A stretch of DNA of 64,000 nucleotides from Gemmatimonadota bacterium (lineage in GTDB: Bacteria > Gemmatimonadota > Gemmatimonadetes > Longimicrobiales > Gaopeijiaceae). The translations under genes were made by a program, and so were the position numbers. Where the stretch lies: the NCBI GenBank assembly GCA_028873845.1, contig JAPPNO010000123.1, positions 1 to 64,000 of the forward strand. The letters are read 5' to 3'. The notes beneath the pieces are model-generated. The model did no database searches, was not told the DNA's origin, and was given only the letters and a program-made list of their open reading frames with translations. Position 1 is the first letter of the stretch; each line of letters begins with the position of its first letter. Positions 27,724 through 36,377 of this stretch are shown one piece after another.

Positions 27724-29216
27724 CGGTCGCCTCCGCCCTGGTCATCGCCGAAATCATCGTAGGGGACGGCCCAGCCGGTTGGCCTCACGCCTCCCCGGGT
27801 CAGAATCACCGCCCCGAAGCCCGTTGCCAACGCCAGCAGGAACCCCATGGTGCCGGCTGCCTGGAGTATGCTGCCCACCCACCCGGTCAGCGGGAGGACC
27901 TGCAGCCAGGATCCCGCCACCCAGGGGATGAACATCGTGCCCAGGCCCAGCAGCCTGACGTACGATGGCTGGCCCGGATCTCCGCGGTTTAGCCAGCGGT
28001 AACCCCGCCGCAGCACCCATCTGCCCACGTGCTCGCTCACTCCCACGAGACCGACCAGCGCCGCCGCCAACACCGCGAGCGGAAAGAGCGGCACCCACGC
28101 GATCAGGAGGGGTATCCCGAGCATCGTGGCCACGAGCACGGCGATCCCGATCAGGTAGGCCGGGCCGGCCGCGAAACCCCCGGCGAGCCCGACCACCGCA
28201 CTTCGCGCCGGCTGATGCGAGATGGCACGTACCACGACCCCAACCCGGCGGCCCGCCAGCCCTGTGGCGAGCCAGGCAAGGAGGCCGGTCACAACGAAGG
28301 TGACCAGGATGTCGAATGTGAACTGCGAGGCCCGGCTGACTCTCTGCCCGAACCGGCTGCCGTCCCGTGAACTCTGAAGCGACCGGACCACTTCGCGCTG
28401 GACCTCGGCCCGGATCCTCTCCACGTCCCGCCGCTCCTCGGCCCGGATCCTCTCCGAAACGTCGGCGACGCCGCCCCTGACCCCGTCGGCCGCGCCCCGC
28501 AGCCGGGAATCCACGAGCCGGGCTTCGCCGTCGATCCTGCCGGAGCCGACGGCCAGGGTTCCGTCCACGACGATCACGTCGCCGCGTACCCGGCCCCGGA
28601 CATCCAGTTCGCCGTCCACGAGCAGGATCCCACCCTCGACCTGCGTTCCCGCCCGCACCAGATGGTCCCGGCCCACCAGGACCGTCAGCGACCCGGCGTC
28701 GATACCGTCCAGCGCCCGAACGAACGCCTCCTTGTCGTCGCTTCGGGCCATGGCCTGCACCAGCTCCTGCGAGCCGCCCCCGTCGGAGACCCGCGCATCC
28801 GCTTGTACCGAACCTCCGAGTGCGCCGGCGAAGTACCCGCTGACCGCCGCCAGCAGATTGCGCTCGGCCCCGCTGAGGCCGGGATCGGGCTGCCACCGCG
28901 CCAACGCCTCCGCCAGAGGTCCGTTGGACAGTGAAAGAACCCGGCTGAGCAGACCCCGCCATTCGCGATCGGCTGCACCGTCGGGCTGATAGGATCCCAG
29001 GGACTCGCCGTTGACGCTGGCCCGTCCGCCGGAGAAGGTGATTGCCAGATGTTCGCCGTCGGAAAACTCAAGGCGGAGCGAAGCCTGATCCCGGGACACC
29101 TCGATCTGGTTGGCGACGATCTCGCGCTCCTGTCCCCCCGCCGGCATGGCCACGAAAGCGGCGCAGAGGACGGCGGCGACACCAAGCAGTCCGTGGACAA
29201 GGCCCCGCGGGCACAT
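27717..29216 (-). CDS. Bactofilin-like/polymer-forming region with C-terminal membrane domain
   Basis: I choose the ATG at 29216 (MCPRGLVHGLLGVAAVLCAAF), which has GGAG six bases upstream and opens a signal peptide ending MPAGGQ; earlier ATGs at 29228, 29321 and 29354 are possible but poorer. Order: exported N-terminal domain (about 30-160), a short right-handed-helix-like repeat (GGILLVDGELDVRGRVRGDV and on) as in bactofilins, an Arg/Glu coiled coil (SERIRAEERRDVERIRAEV), then four or so membrane spans (TFDILVTFVVTGLLAWLATG and others). The C-terminal tail is acidic and glycine-rich. The arrangement after an anti-sigma-like gene suggests envelope stress or surface patterning. No enzyme motif. 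Confidence 0.7.
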   Translation of the reverse strand: MCPRGLVHGLLGVAAVLCAAFVAMPAGGQEREIVANQIEVSRDQASLRLEFSDGEHLAITFSGGRASVNGESLGSYQPDGAADREWRGLLSRVLSLSNGPLAEALARWQPDPGLSGAERNLLAAVSGYFAGALGGSVQADARVSDGGGSQELVQAMARSDDKEAFVRALDGIDAGSLTVLVGRDHLVRAGTQVEGGILLVDGELDVRGRVRGDVIVVDGTLAVGSGRIDGEARLVDSRLRGAADGVRGGVADVSERIRAEERRDVERIRAEVQREVVRSLQSSRDGSRFGQRVSRASQFTFDILVTFVVTGLLAWLATGLAGRRVGVVVRAISHQPARSAVVGLAGGFAAGPAYLIGIAVLVATMLGIPLLIAWVPLFPLAVLAAALVGLVGVSEHVGRWVLRRGYRWLNRGDPGQPSYVRLLGLGTMFIPWVAGSWLQVLPLTGWVGSILQAAGTMGFLLALATGFGAVILTRGGVRPTGWAVPYDDFGDDQGGGDRW

Positions 29217-29307
29217 GGCGGGCTCCATGGGGGCGCGCACGCCCCCGGCCGCCACGGTGGTGTGGCGGGGTGTCAGCCGGACGCCGCGGGCGTCCCTGTC
29301 CGGATCG

Positions 29308-30291
29308 CTACACCGATACATAACGATTCTCCGATCGTGAGAGCTTGACGACATTCCTGTAGAGGATCCACGCAGAGAGAAGAGTGAGCGCGCCGAAAAG
29401 GATCAGTCCGGCCGCGAGATTGGAACCACTGAGAGTCCACATGTCCAGAAGACCGGAAACCCGTCCCATCGCGTAGTCGGCGGTGGGGTTTCCGGACACC
29501 GCGTCCGCCAGCCGCGAGGCCGCTCCGCCGACTCTGGTGCGCAGGAAACTCGCCACGTTGGACGTGGTCAGGAGCGGATTGGCCGACAGCATGTGCAGGG
29601 TGACCAGGAAGACCGCGACCGGACCGACCGCCATCCCGGAGGTTGCCGCGAACCGGTCGCGCGGCGTAGGCCAGCGCGCACCGACCCAGGCGGTCGCGAG
29701 TTCCCACCAGCGGCCGGCCGCCGGCAGGACCGGTACGCCCGCCAGTCGCCAACCACCGGCGCGGGACACTTCGTAGCCGGCTGCCCGCTGTTGCCCGTGG
29801 ACACGCACGCGGGCCATCACCCGGTCGGCAAAGCCCTCGGACGGCTCGAACGCGGGCAGCGTCCCCAGCTCGTCGAAGAGGCGTTCCCAGCCGGCCAGCG
29901 CGACGGCCGCTTCGGGATCCCTGGCCACGAATGCGGAAAGCGCACCGGCCTGCCGCGGCGTCAGTCCCTCGTCCAGGAAGGCCGCCAACACGTTGGACAT
30001 CGGCGGGGGCGTGCCCGCGAGCTTGCGCCGCAGCCGTGCCCACCGGGACTCGGGCGTGTTCAGGAACGCGAGCACGCGCACACGGAAATCGCTCGACGGG
30101 GCATGGGCGGCCATTTCGTCCAGCGTGGCCAACAGGGCCCGGTGGCGCTCGACCTCGCCGGCGAGCGCCGGGTCGGCGGACAGTTCCGCCTCATACGCGT
30201 CCCGCTCCACGGCACTCAGCGTGCCGTCCAGGTACGAGAACATCCGTTCCGTCCGTCGATCGGACGCGGGGGTTGTCCGGCCGGTTCGCAT
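29308..30291 (-). CDS. Anti-sigma-factor-like membrane protein, zinc-less
   Basis: 327 residues. The N-terminal 75 residues (RTERMFSYLDGTLSAVERDAYEAELSADP) resemble the anti-sigma domain of ECF regulators but have no HxxxCxxC zinc site. A second helical segment follows, then two membrane helices (MAVGPVAVFLVTLHML and LAAGLILFGALTLLSAWIL). The ATG at 30291 has AAGGAGGAG ten bases upstream. Unusually, no sigma factor gene sits next to it: the upstream neighbour is a permease, separated by 207 bp with a terminator-like hairpin. Its partner sigma factor must be elsewhere, or the protein has another role. Confidence 0.65.
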   Translation of the reverse strand: MRTGRTTPASDRRTERMFSYLDGTLSAVERDAYEAELSADPALAGEVERHRALLATLDEMAAHAPSSDFRVRVLAFLNTPESRWARLRRKLAGTPPPMSNVLAAFLDEGLTPRQAGALSAFVARDPEAAVALAGWERLFDELGTLPAFEPSEGFADRVMARVRVHGQQRAAGYEVSRAGGWRLAGVPVLPAAGRWWELATAWVGARWPTPRDRFAATSGMAVGPVAVFLVTLHMLSANPLLTTSNVASFLRTRVGGAASRLADAVSGNPTADYAMGRVSGLLDMWTLSGSNLAAGLILFGALTLLSAWILYRNVVKLSRSENRYVSV

Positions 30292-30427
30292 CGACCTGTC
30301 GCTCCTCCTTTGGTTACTGGCTCCTCTACGATCCGCCGCGGGACGCGGTTTCAGCCGCGGGTGCCCGCGATTCCGTCGCCAGGAGCCCGATTGAGTCTAA
30401 CGACTCGGGGAACCGGGCGGCGAAAGC

Positions 30428-30448
30428 CCGGGTGTGCGGCGCACCCGG
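30428..30448 (-). terminator. Hairpin after the NCS2 permease gene
   Basis: CCGGGTG (30428-30434) pairs perfectly with CACCCGG (30442-30448) over a 7-nt loop, 51 bp past the permease stop on the minus strand. No T tract, so only a possible terminator. Confidence 0.4.
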
Positions 30449-30498
30449 CGCGTGACCGCCGCGCAGCCCGGTCGGCCCTGTCCCGGAACTGTCGGCTC

Positions 30499-32235
30499 CT
30501 ACGCGATTTTCACGGTCACGATGTCGGTGTCCAGGTACTGCTGGTGACGGACCGAAGAAGCGAAGTGACGCAGGAGCCTGAGCGAGATCTCGTGTTCCTC
30601 GGGGCCCTCGGCGGGCTGATCTCCAATGAGCGCCAGGCGGTCCTCGAGATTCCCCTCGCCGAGGGAGGCCACGAACTCCATTTCCGCACCGTCGCGGCGC
30701 GGGCGGATGACCAGGCGGAGCCTGCGCTGCCCGTCGCCCTCCACACCTTCGATCCGCCGGGCCGACAGCGTCGCTATGGTCTCTTCGGCCACGAGGCGCA
30801 GGCGGCGGACCATCTGTTCACCCCAGCCCTTGCGCGACGACATCTGGCCGAGAACCTCGTCGATCTTCTCCAGGGCCTCCGGGCTCAACTCCGTTTCGAT
30901 GCTCTTGCGGCGCGGGGAGGTCAGCTCGAGGAAGCCGGTCATGATCAGGGCGGCAAGCCCTCCCGCGGCCATGCCGTTGCCCAACAGTTCACCGGCCCAC
31001 CCCTCGAAGCCTTCGGGAAAGAAGATGTCGTGCTGAAACCCGGTGCCGATCCAGAAGGAAAGGCCCACGATCGCGGCCTTGCGGAAGTCCATTCCGTCCT
31101 GCACGACGATCCTCATGCCCAACGCGAAGAGAATCGCGATCATCACGAGTAGGTAGGAAGCCGCCACGGGCCCCGGGATGGCCAGGAAAAGGGCCAGCGC
31201 CTTTGGCAGAAGCGTGAGGGCCAGGAAGAAGAGGCCGATGTAGATACCCACTCTGCGCGACGCAACGCCGGTAACCTCGACGGTGGCCACGCCCGAGGCA
31301 CAGGTGGTATTCGGCACCGTGCCCGCCAGTCCCGAGAGAAGGTTGCCGACGCCGTCGGCGGCCACCGCCCCCTGCACGGAGCGGAAGTCTGTCGCCCGCG
31401 GAGTGCGCCACGAGACCTTCTGGATGCCCACGACATCGCCAACCGTCTCGATGGCTCCCACCAGCGTCACGAACACGAAGGCCGGCAGCAGCGCCCAGAA
31501 CGCCGGTCCCAGGGTGAAGTCGAAGCCCGGCCAGCCGCCCTGGGGAAGTCCGAACCAGGCCGCCTCGGCCACCCGTCCCACCTCGTAGAGCCCGTAGTTG
31601 GACGCCACCACGCACCCCGCGACGACGCCGGCGATCGGGGCCCACCGGCGGACCCCGCCGGATCCGCGCAGCATCATGACGAGGGTGACGAGGAGGGTCA
31701 CGGCGGCGCTGACGTAGATGCCGGTTTCGCTCGCCCCTTCGGGCACCTCCTCCAGGAGTTCCGCCAGGACGGGCATGATCGTGACCGCGATCAGCATCAT
31801 GACCGTTCCCGCCACTGTGGGGGTGATGATCCGGCGCAGCAGCGACAGCCGGGCCGCCAGCAGGAACTGAAAGAGCGAAGACGCAATGAGGAGCGTCATG
31901 AGGAGGCCGGGCCCACCTTCGGTGAGCGCGGTGACGCAAACCGCGATGAACGCCCCCGAGGTGACCATGAGAAGGACATAGCCGGAACCGATCCTCCCGA
32001 CGCGCCGGGCCTGCATCATCGTCGTGATCCCCGAGATGGCAAGCGCGGCGAAAGCGGCCCATGCCAGGTAGGCGTCGGTTCCGCCCGCCGCGCGCACCAC
32101 AACCACCGGAATGAGTATGATCTCCCCGAGTTCGAGCATCATGAGCTGGAGCGCCAGGGCAAGCGCCAGTCCATGAGGGGGGTGTTCGTCGGGCTCGTAG
32201 CGGACGGTGCCGGCGGTCGGGTTGGAGAGAGCCAT
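30499..32235 (-). CDS. NCS2-type nucleobase permease with ATPase-like C-terminal domain
   Basis: 578 residues. Residues 1-430 are a polytopic uracil/xanthine permease of the NCS2 family: about 12-14 hydrophobic spans, with ADGVGNLLSGLAGTVPNTT and GVATVEVTGVASRRVGIYIG matching the NCS2 signature region. The last 140 residues are soluble and not part of normal NCS2 proteins: VRRLRLVAEETIATLSARR, RRLRLVIRPRRDGAEMEFVA and YLDTDIVTVKIA follow the strand-helix order of an RsbW-like HATPase, but the N-box Asn and glycine boxes are lost. It may sense or be regulated by a partner. Substrate not certain. Divergent from the lexA-like gene with 148 bp between. Confidence 0.8.
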   Translation of the reverse strand: MALSNPTAGTVRYEPDEHPPHGLALALALQLMMLELGEIILIPVVVVRAAGGTDAYLAWAAFAALAISGITTMMQARRVGRIGSGYVLLMVTSGAFIAVCVTALTEGGPGLLMTLLIASSLFQFLLAARLSLLRRIITPTVAGTVMMLIAVTIMPVLAELLEEVPEGASETGIYVSAAVTLLVTLVMMLRGSGGVRRWAPIAGVVAGCVVASNYGLYEVGRVAEAAWFGLPQGGWPGFDFTLGPAFWALLPAFVFVTLVGAIETVGDVVGIQKVSWRTPRATDFRSVQGAVAADGVGNLLSGLAGTVPNTTCASGVATVEVTGVASRRVGIYIGLFFLALTLLPKALALFLAIPGPVAASYLLVMIAILFALGMRIVVQDGMDFRKAAIVGLSFWIGTGFQHDIFFPEGFEGWAGELLGNGMAAGGLAALIMTGFLELTSPRRKSIETELSPEALEKIDEVLGQMSSRKGWGEQMVRRLRLVAEETIATLSARRIEGVEGDGQRRLRLVIRPRRDGAEMEFVASLGEGNLEDRLALIGDQPAEGPEEHEISLRLLRHFASSVRHQQYLDTDIVTVKIA

Positions 32236-32383
32236 AAGTCCTGATCCCGGACAGAGGTGCGCGAAAAGAGCGCCAATGTGGGACTTGGAGCCGTCGCAAA
32301 CAAGCGGTGGCGTCGCCCTGCGGCCCGATCACTTTCCGGGGGGTTGCGGCCCGGTGCCGGCGTCCCTATCGTTCGCCCGCGTC

Positions 32384-33124
32384 ATGTCCGCCCCCGGCAC
32401 CTCTCCCCACCACTTCAAGCGCATGCCCAGCGGATCCAAGTCCATTATTTCAGGCCACAGCTCGCCTGCACCTCGAACCGCCCCAGCGCTGACCGATCTT
32501 GAACAGCGCATCCTGGACTACATGGTGGTCTACCTCCGCACCCACACCTATCAGCCCTCGATCCGGGAGATCGGCCACCACTTCGGGATCAAGAGCACGA
32601 AGACGGTGTCGGAACTGCTCCAGTCGCTGGCGGACAAGGGAGTCGTCGAGCGTGACCCGTCGCGTTCCCGCGGCATCCGCATCCTGGGTCTGGACCTCAA
32701 TGCGCCGACCGTATCGCTGCCCTGCTTCCGTGACCTCGCCGAGGTCGTGGCCGGACTTCGCGGCGGCCGGGCCGAAAAGCGGGTGTGCCTCGACCGGCAG
32801 CTGGCCGGCCGCAGCGGTGGTTTCACCGTGTACGCGACCGGCGACCGGCTGGCCGCGGCCGGAATCGGGGAAGGGGACCTCCTTGTGGTCCAGCCGGTGC
32901 GGGCCGAGGAACTGGCCGACGGAGAGATCGTCGTTGCCCGGGTCCGTGGAGTCACCGACTACCATCAGCTCGAGAAGCGTGGCCCGCGGGTGCTGCTGCG
33001 CGCGGTCGGGGGCGACAGAAGGGCAGTGGACGGCTCGGCGCAGCCGGTCATCCTGGGAAGGGTTGCGGGGTTCTACCGTCATGTGACGCCGCTTTCCTTC
33101 GCGGGACCCTTGACGGCGCACTAG
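32384..33124 (+). CDS. LexA-like repressor lacking the Ser-Lys dyad
   Basis: The N-terminal winged helix is a clear LexA DNA-binding domain (LTDLEQRILDYMVVYLRTHT, PSIREIGHHFGIKSTKTVSELLQSL, KGVVERDPSRSRGIRIL). The C-terminal part keeps the S24/LexA fold order (GDLLVVQP, DGEIVVARVRGV, GRVAGFYR), but the catalytic Ser position reads TGDRLAAAG instead of GxSM, the Lys position reads VTDYHQLEKRG instead of VTVKRL, and no Ala-Gly cleavage loop is visible. It should dimerise and bind DNA but not self-cleave. ATG at 32384 or 32423; neither has a strong ribosome site. 246 residues. Six bp before tadA, so probably co-transcribed. Confidence 0.8.
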   Translation: MSAPGTSPHHFKRMPSGSKSIISGHSSPAPRTAPALTDLEQRILDYMVVYLRTHTYQPSIREIGHHFGIKSTKTVSELLQSLADKGVVERDPSRSRGIRILGLDLNAPTVSLPCFRDLAEVVAGLRGGRAEKRVCLDRQLAGRSGGFTVYATGDRLAAAGIGEGDLLVVQPVRAEELADGEIVVARVRGVTDYHQLEKRGPRVLLRAVGGDRRAVDGSAQPVILGRVAGFYRHVTPLSFAGPLTAH

Positions 33125-33130
33125 CAGCCG

Positions 33131-33622
33131 GTGGACCCCGCCGACCCCGGCAACCCCGATGTCGCCTGGATGTCACGTGCACTGGAGGTCGCTCGGGCGG
33201 GGGGGCTGTGTGGCGAGGTGCCCGTCGGCGCGGTGATCGTGCGGGGTGGAGCGGTGCTCGCCGAGTCCCACAACCGCACGGTGGAGCGGCGTGACCCCAC
33301 CGCCCACGCCGAACTGGTCGCCATCCGCGCGGCCGCGCGTCGCCTGGGGGATTGGCGGCTGACAGGTTGCACCCTGTACACAACCCTGGAACCCTGCGCA
33401 CAATGCGCGGGAGCGATCGTCCTGGCGCGCATTCCAAGTCTGGTCTTCGGCGCCCACGACCCCAAGGCGGGCATGGCGGGCAGCCTGGGCAACCTGGTCC
33501 AGGACCCGCGCCTGAATCATCGGGTGGATCTGATGGGTGGGGTGCTGGCCGACCGGTCGGCGCAGCTGTTGCGCGGGTTCTTCCGGGCGCGGCGGGAGAA
33601 GGCCGCCAACCTCAACCCCTAA
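33131..33622 (+). CDS. tadA: tRNA-specific adenosine deaminase
   Basis: Deaminates A34 to inosine in tRNA-Arg(ACG). The 163-residue product has the zinc-binding HAE in PTAHAELVAIRAAARR (His ligand and catalytic Glu) and the paired Cys in TTLEPCAQCAGAIVLARI. EVPVGAVIV and the C-terminal NHRVDLMGGVL are typical of TadA rather than cytidine or guanine deaminases. It starts at a GTG (33131) six bases after the lexA-like stop and converges on the nhaC-like gene with 7 bp between. Confidence 0.93.
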   Translation: MDPADPGNPDVAWMSRALEVARAGGLCGEVPVGAVIVRGGAVLAESHNRTVERRDPTAHAELVAIRAAARRLGDWRLTGCTLYTTLEPCAQCAGAIVLARIPSLVFGAHDPKAGMAGSLGNLVQDPRLNHRVDLMGGVLADRSAQLLRGFFRARREKAANLNP

Positions 33623-33629
33623 CGCAACG

Positions 33630-35639
33630 TCAGGGTTGCCCGCCCACCTCCGCGTCCATTGCGATCTCCGCGACGGGGGTGCCGTAGATGCGCAGGAACA
33701 CCGCCAGAACGGCAACGCCCGCCAACAGCGCGGCCCAGTGCGGGATCCCCAGCGAGGTACCCAGGCTCCCCAGCACGAGACCGGTGACGCCCACCAGGAC
33801 CGCATACGGAAGCTGGGTGCGCACGTGGTCGACATGGTCGCAGGCCGCGGCCGTCGACGAGAGCACCGTCGTGTCGGAGATGGGGGAGCAGTGGTCGCCC
33901 CAGATCGCCCCCGCCAGCACCGAACTGGTGGTGGCCAGCAGGATGCCGTACAGGGAGCCGTCCGCGAAGCCGGTGCCGCCCGCGAGCGACACGGTGAGCG
34001 GGATCACGAGAGGAATCAGGATCGCCATCGTGGTCCAGGAAGTGCCGGTGGCGAAGGCCATCGCTCCCGAGGTGACGAAGACCACCGCCGGGAGGAGGAC
34101 GATGGGGAGATTGCCGCTCAGAAGCTGCGACAGGTAGTCGGCCGTGCCCACGTCGGTGGTCACCGCGCCCAGCGACCAGGCCAGCGTCAGGATGACCATC
34201 GCGATCATCATCGCCTTGACACCGCCCACCCACGCATCGATGCACTCGTGGACGGTCAGGAGCCGCTGCCCGATCGACAGCGCGGCCGCGACCAGGCACC
34301 CGGCAAGCGATCCCCACAGCAGCGTCGCGAACGGGTCGGCCGCGCCGAACACGTCCCTCAGGGCCGCGTCGGGGCCCGCTGCGGCCCGGCCGGAGGTGTA
34401 CAGTCCCCCCAGGACCACGAGCACCACCGTGAGCACCGGGATCGCCGCGTTCCACCACCGGTGCGGCGCTCCCTCCTTCGACTCGACGAACCCCTTGCCG
34501 GTGTCGGTTGCCAGCATGGCCCCCTCGCGGTGGAGTCCGCGGCCCGCGGCCGCCCTGGACTCGGCCCGGGCCATCGCGCCGAAGTCCCGGTTCATGGCCG
34601 AGGTCAGGAAGACGAACGCCAGGGCCAGCAGGGGATAGAAGAGGTAGGGGATGGTCTGGATGAAGACGGCGTAGGGGCTGAGTCCCGCCAGAAAGGTGGC
34701 CTCGGCGCCCGCGGCTTCGCCGACCGCATTGCCCAGACCGTCCCCGATGAGCGACACCTCGTAGCCGACCCAGGTGGAGATCGGCACGAGCGCGGCGACC
34801 GGCGCGGCGGTCGAGTCGACCAGGTACGCCAGCTTCTCGCGCGACACCTTCAGCCTGTCGGTGATCGGGCGCATGGTGTTGCCCACCACCAGCGTGTTCG
34901 CATAGTCGTCGAAGAAGATCGCCAGACCGGCAAGCATCGTGGCGATCTTTCCCCGGCGCCGGTTCCGGGCCAGCGGCGCCACCGCCCGTACCACCCCCAT
35001 CGTCCCCCCGTTCCTGCTGATCAGTCCGACCATGCCTCCCAGCAGCAGGCTGAAGACCACGATCTGGGTGTGTCCCCCGTCGGTGTCGCCCAGCGCGGGT
35101 ACGATGTACTCGTCGACAAGGCGCCAGGTGGCCTGGAGCGGGTTGTACCCCGCCACGGCCAGCGCGCCCAGCCAGATCCCCGCCAGCAGCGCGGTGATCA
35201 CCTCCTTGAAGATCAGCGCGAGCGCGATCGCGAGGAGGGGCGGAAGGATCGAGAACCACGCGGGAGCGTACGGGGCTGACACCTCGTGCACCGTATCGCC
35301 GATGCGCACCTGGAGCGGCAGTGCGTCGCGCGAGGCGACCGGGATGTCCCGCAGTTCGCGTTCCGCGCCGTGGGCCACCGTGGCGGAGGCGAGAAGTGTC
35401 CCGCCGGCATCGCGAACCTCGACCAGCGCGGAAAGTCCGGTTGTGTTGCGCACCGTCAGGGAGAAGGGCACCGATGAAAGGATGACCCTGGGCCCCTCGA
35501 CGGCGTCCTGGCCGTGCACGGCGGGGGAGACCGCTGCCACCAGAGCGAGGCAGATGCACAGCGGACGAACGGCGCCGTGCAAGGCCGCTGCCGCTCGACT
35601 GGCGGGAGAGTTCTTTCCGCGGGCTGCTGGACGGGTCAT
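33630..35639 (-). CDS. NhaC-family Na+/H+ antiporter with N-terminal extracytoplasmic domain
   Basis: Membrane transporter, about 669 residues from the ATG at 35639, which has GGAG five bases upstream. A signal-like segment (LCICLALVAAVSPAVHGQ) and about 90 residues of beta-rich extracytoplasmic domain (ILSSVPFSLTVRNTTGLSALV) precede the transporter. The core matches the NhaC/COG1757 type: FFDDYANTLVVGNTMRPITD, ISTWVGYEVSLI, FATGTSWTTMAILIPLVIP and IWGDHCSPISDTTVLSS. Exchange of Na+ (or a small organic anion) for H+ is likely; related proteins include malate/lactate antiporters, so the substrate is open. The extra N-terminal domain is uncommon. Confidence 0.85.
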   Translation of the reverse strand: MTRPAARGKNSPASRAAAALHGAVRPLCICLALVAAVSPAVHGQDAVEGPRVILSSVPFSLTVRNTTGLSALVEVRDAGGTLLASATVAHGAERELRDIPVASRDALPLQVRIGDTVHEVSAPYAPAWFSILPPLLAIALALIFKEVITALLAGIWLGALAVAGYNPLQATWRLVDEYIVPALGDTDGGHTQIVVFSLLLGGMVGLISRNGGTMGVVRAVAPLARNRRRGKIATMLAGLAIFFDDYANTLVVGNTMRPITDRLKVSREKLAYLVDSTAAPVAALVPISTWVGYEVSLIGDGLGNAVGEAAGAEATFLAGLSPYAVFIQTIPYLFYPLLALAFVFLTSAMNRDFGAMARAESRAAAGRGLHREGAMLATDTGKGFVESKEGAPHRWWNAAIPVLTVVLVVLGGLYTSGRAAAGPDAALRDVFGAADPFATLLWGSLAGCLVAAALSIGQRLLTVHECIDAWVGGVKAMMIAMVILTLAWSLGAVTTDVGTADYLSQLLSGNLPIVLLPAVVFVTSGAMAFATGTSWTTMAILIPLVIPLTVSLAGGTGFADGSLYGILLATTSSVLAGAIWGDHCSPISDTTVLSSTAAACDHVDHVRTQLPYAVLVGVTGLVLGSLGTSLGIPHWAALLAGVAVLAVFLRIYGTPVAEIAMDAEVGGQP

Positions 35640-35709
35640 GGAGGCTCCAGGGTGTTGGGACGCGTCGTTGCGGACCGGTCCCGGCCGGGCCGCGTGTTCC
35701 ATGATCATG

Positions 35710-35739
35710 TTGGCCGGGCGCTGTCGTGGCAATTACCTT
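35710..35739 (+). promoter_or_regulatory. Probable pyr operon promoter
   Basis: TTGGCC (35710-35715), 18-bp spacer, TACCTT (35734-35739), 84 bp before the chosen pyrR start. Same form as the lepA and mrp promoters. The leader holds a small CCGCC/GGCGG hairpin just after the -10 but I see no clear PyrR anti-terminator/terminator pair. Confidence 0.5.
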
Positions 35740-35822
35740 ACAGCCGCCCGCCGGCGGATCGAACAGCGAACGCCGCCCGGCGCGAAGGACGGATACCCCC
35801 GACAGGAGCACGGATCGGACAG

Positions 35823-36377
35823 GTGACCCCGGCAGAGCCTACGGTGCTGATGGATGGCGCGGATGTCCGCCGCGCGATCGACCGCATGGCCCACGAGGTG
35901 CTGGAGAAGCTCGGGGGAACAGGGCGCCTTGTTCTTATCGGCGTGCAGCGACGGGGGGTCGATCTGGCCGACATGATCGGCGAAGCGGTCAGGGCCGCCG
36001 AAGGCCATCCGGTACCCACGGGCACCCTCGACATCACCTTCTACCGCGACGACCTCATGGCGCTGGGGCCGCGCCCGCTCGTAGGCGAGACCAAACTGCC
36101 CCCCGGCGGCGTCGACGATCGCGCGGTCGTGCTGGTTGACGATGTCCTCTATACGGGGCGCACCGCGCGCGCCGCGCTCAACGAGCTCATGGACTGGGGG
36201 CGCCCGGCGCGCATCGTGCTCTGCGTGCTGGTGGACCGCGGGGACCGCGAGCTGCCCATCCAGCCGGACATCGTGGGTCGCGAGTTCCCCGTCCTGGCCA
36301 ACCAGAGGATCGACGTGCTGGTCCCCAGGCTGGACGGCGAACTGGCCGTGGTGCTCGGCGCCCTGGATCGTCCGTGA
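35823..36377 (+). CDS. pyrR: PyrR bifunctional pyr regulator / uracil phosphoribosyltransferase
   Basis: UMP-responsive RNA-binding regulator of pyrimidine operons with some UPRTase activity. The PRPP loop is [38 protein letters not shown] and [12 protein letters not shown] match the PyrR N-terminus, and [13 protein letters not shown] is typical. I choose GTG at 35823 because homology begins four codons later; an ATG at 35850 would remove conserved residues. 184 residues. It overlaps pyrB by 4 nt (GTGA) and heads pyrR-pyrB-pyrC. A separate upp gene exists at 42274, so the regulatory role is the likelier main job. Confidence 0.93.
   Translation: MTPAEPTVLMDGADVRRAIDRMAHEVLEKLGGTGRLVLIGVQRRGVDLADMIGEAVRAAEGHPVPTGTLDITFYRDDLMALGPRPLVGETKLPPGGVDDRAVVLVDDVLYTGRTARAALNELMDWGRPARIVLCVLVDRGDRELPIQPDIVGREFPVLANQRIDVLVPRLDGELAVVLGALDRP

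Noticed and set aside
32236-32383. SOS box before the lexA-like gene
   Set aside because: I looked for CTGT-N8-ACAG and GAAC-N4-GTTC types and saw no convincing match.
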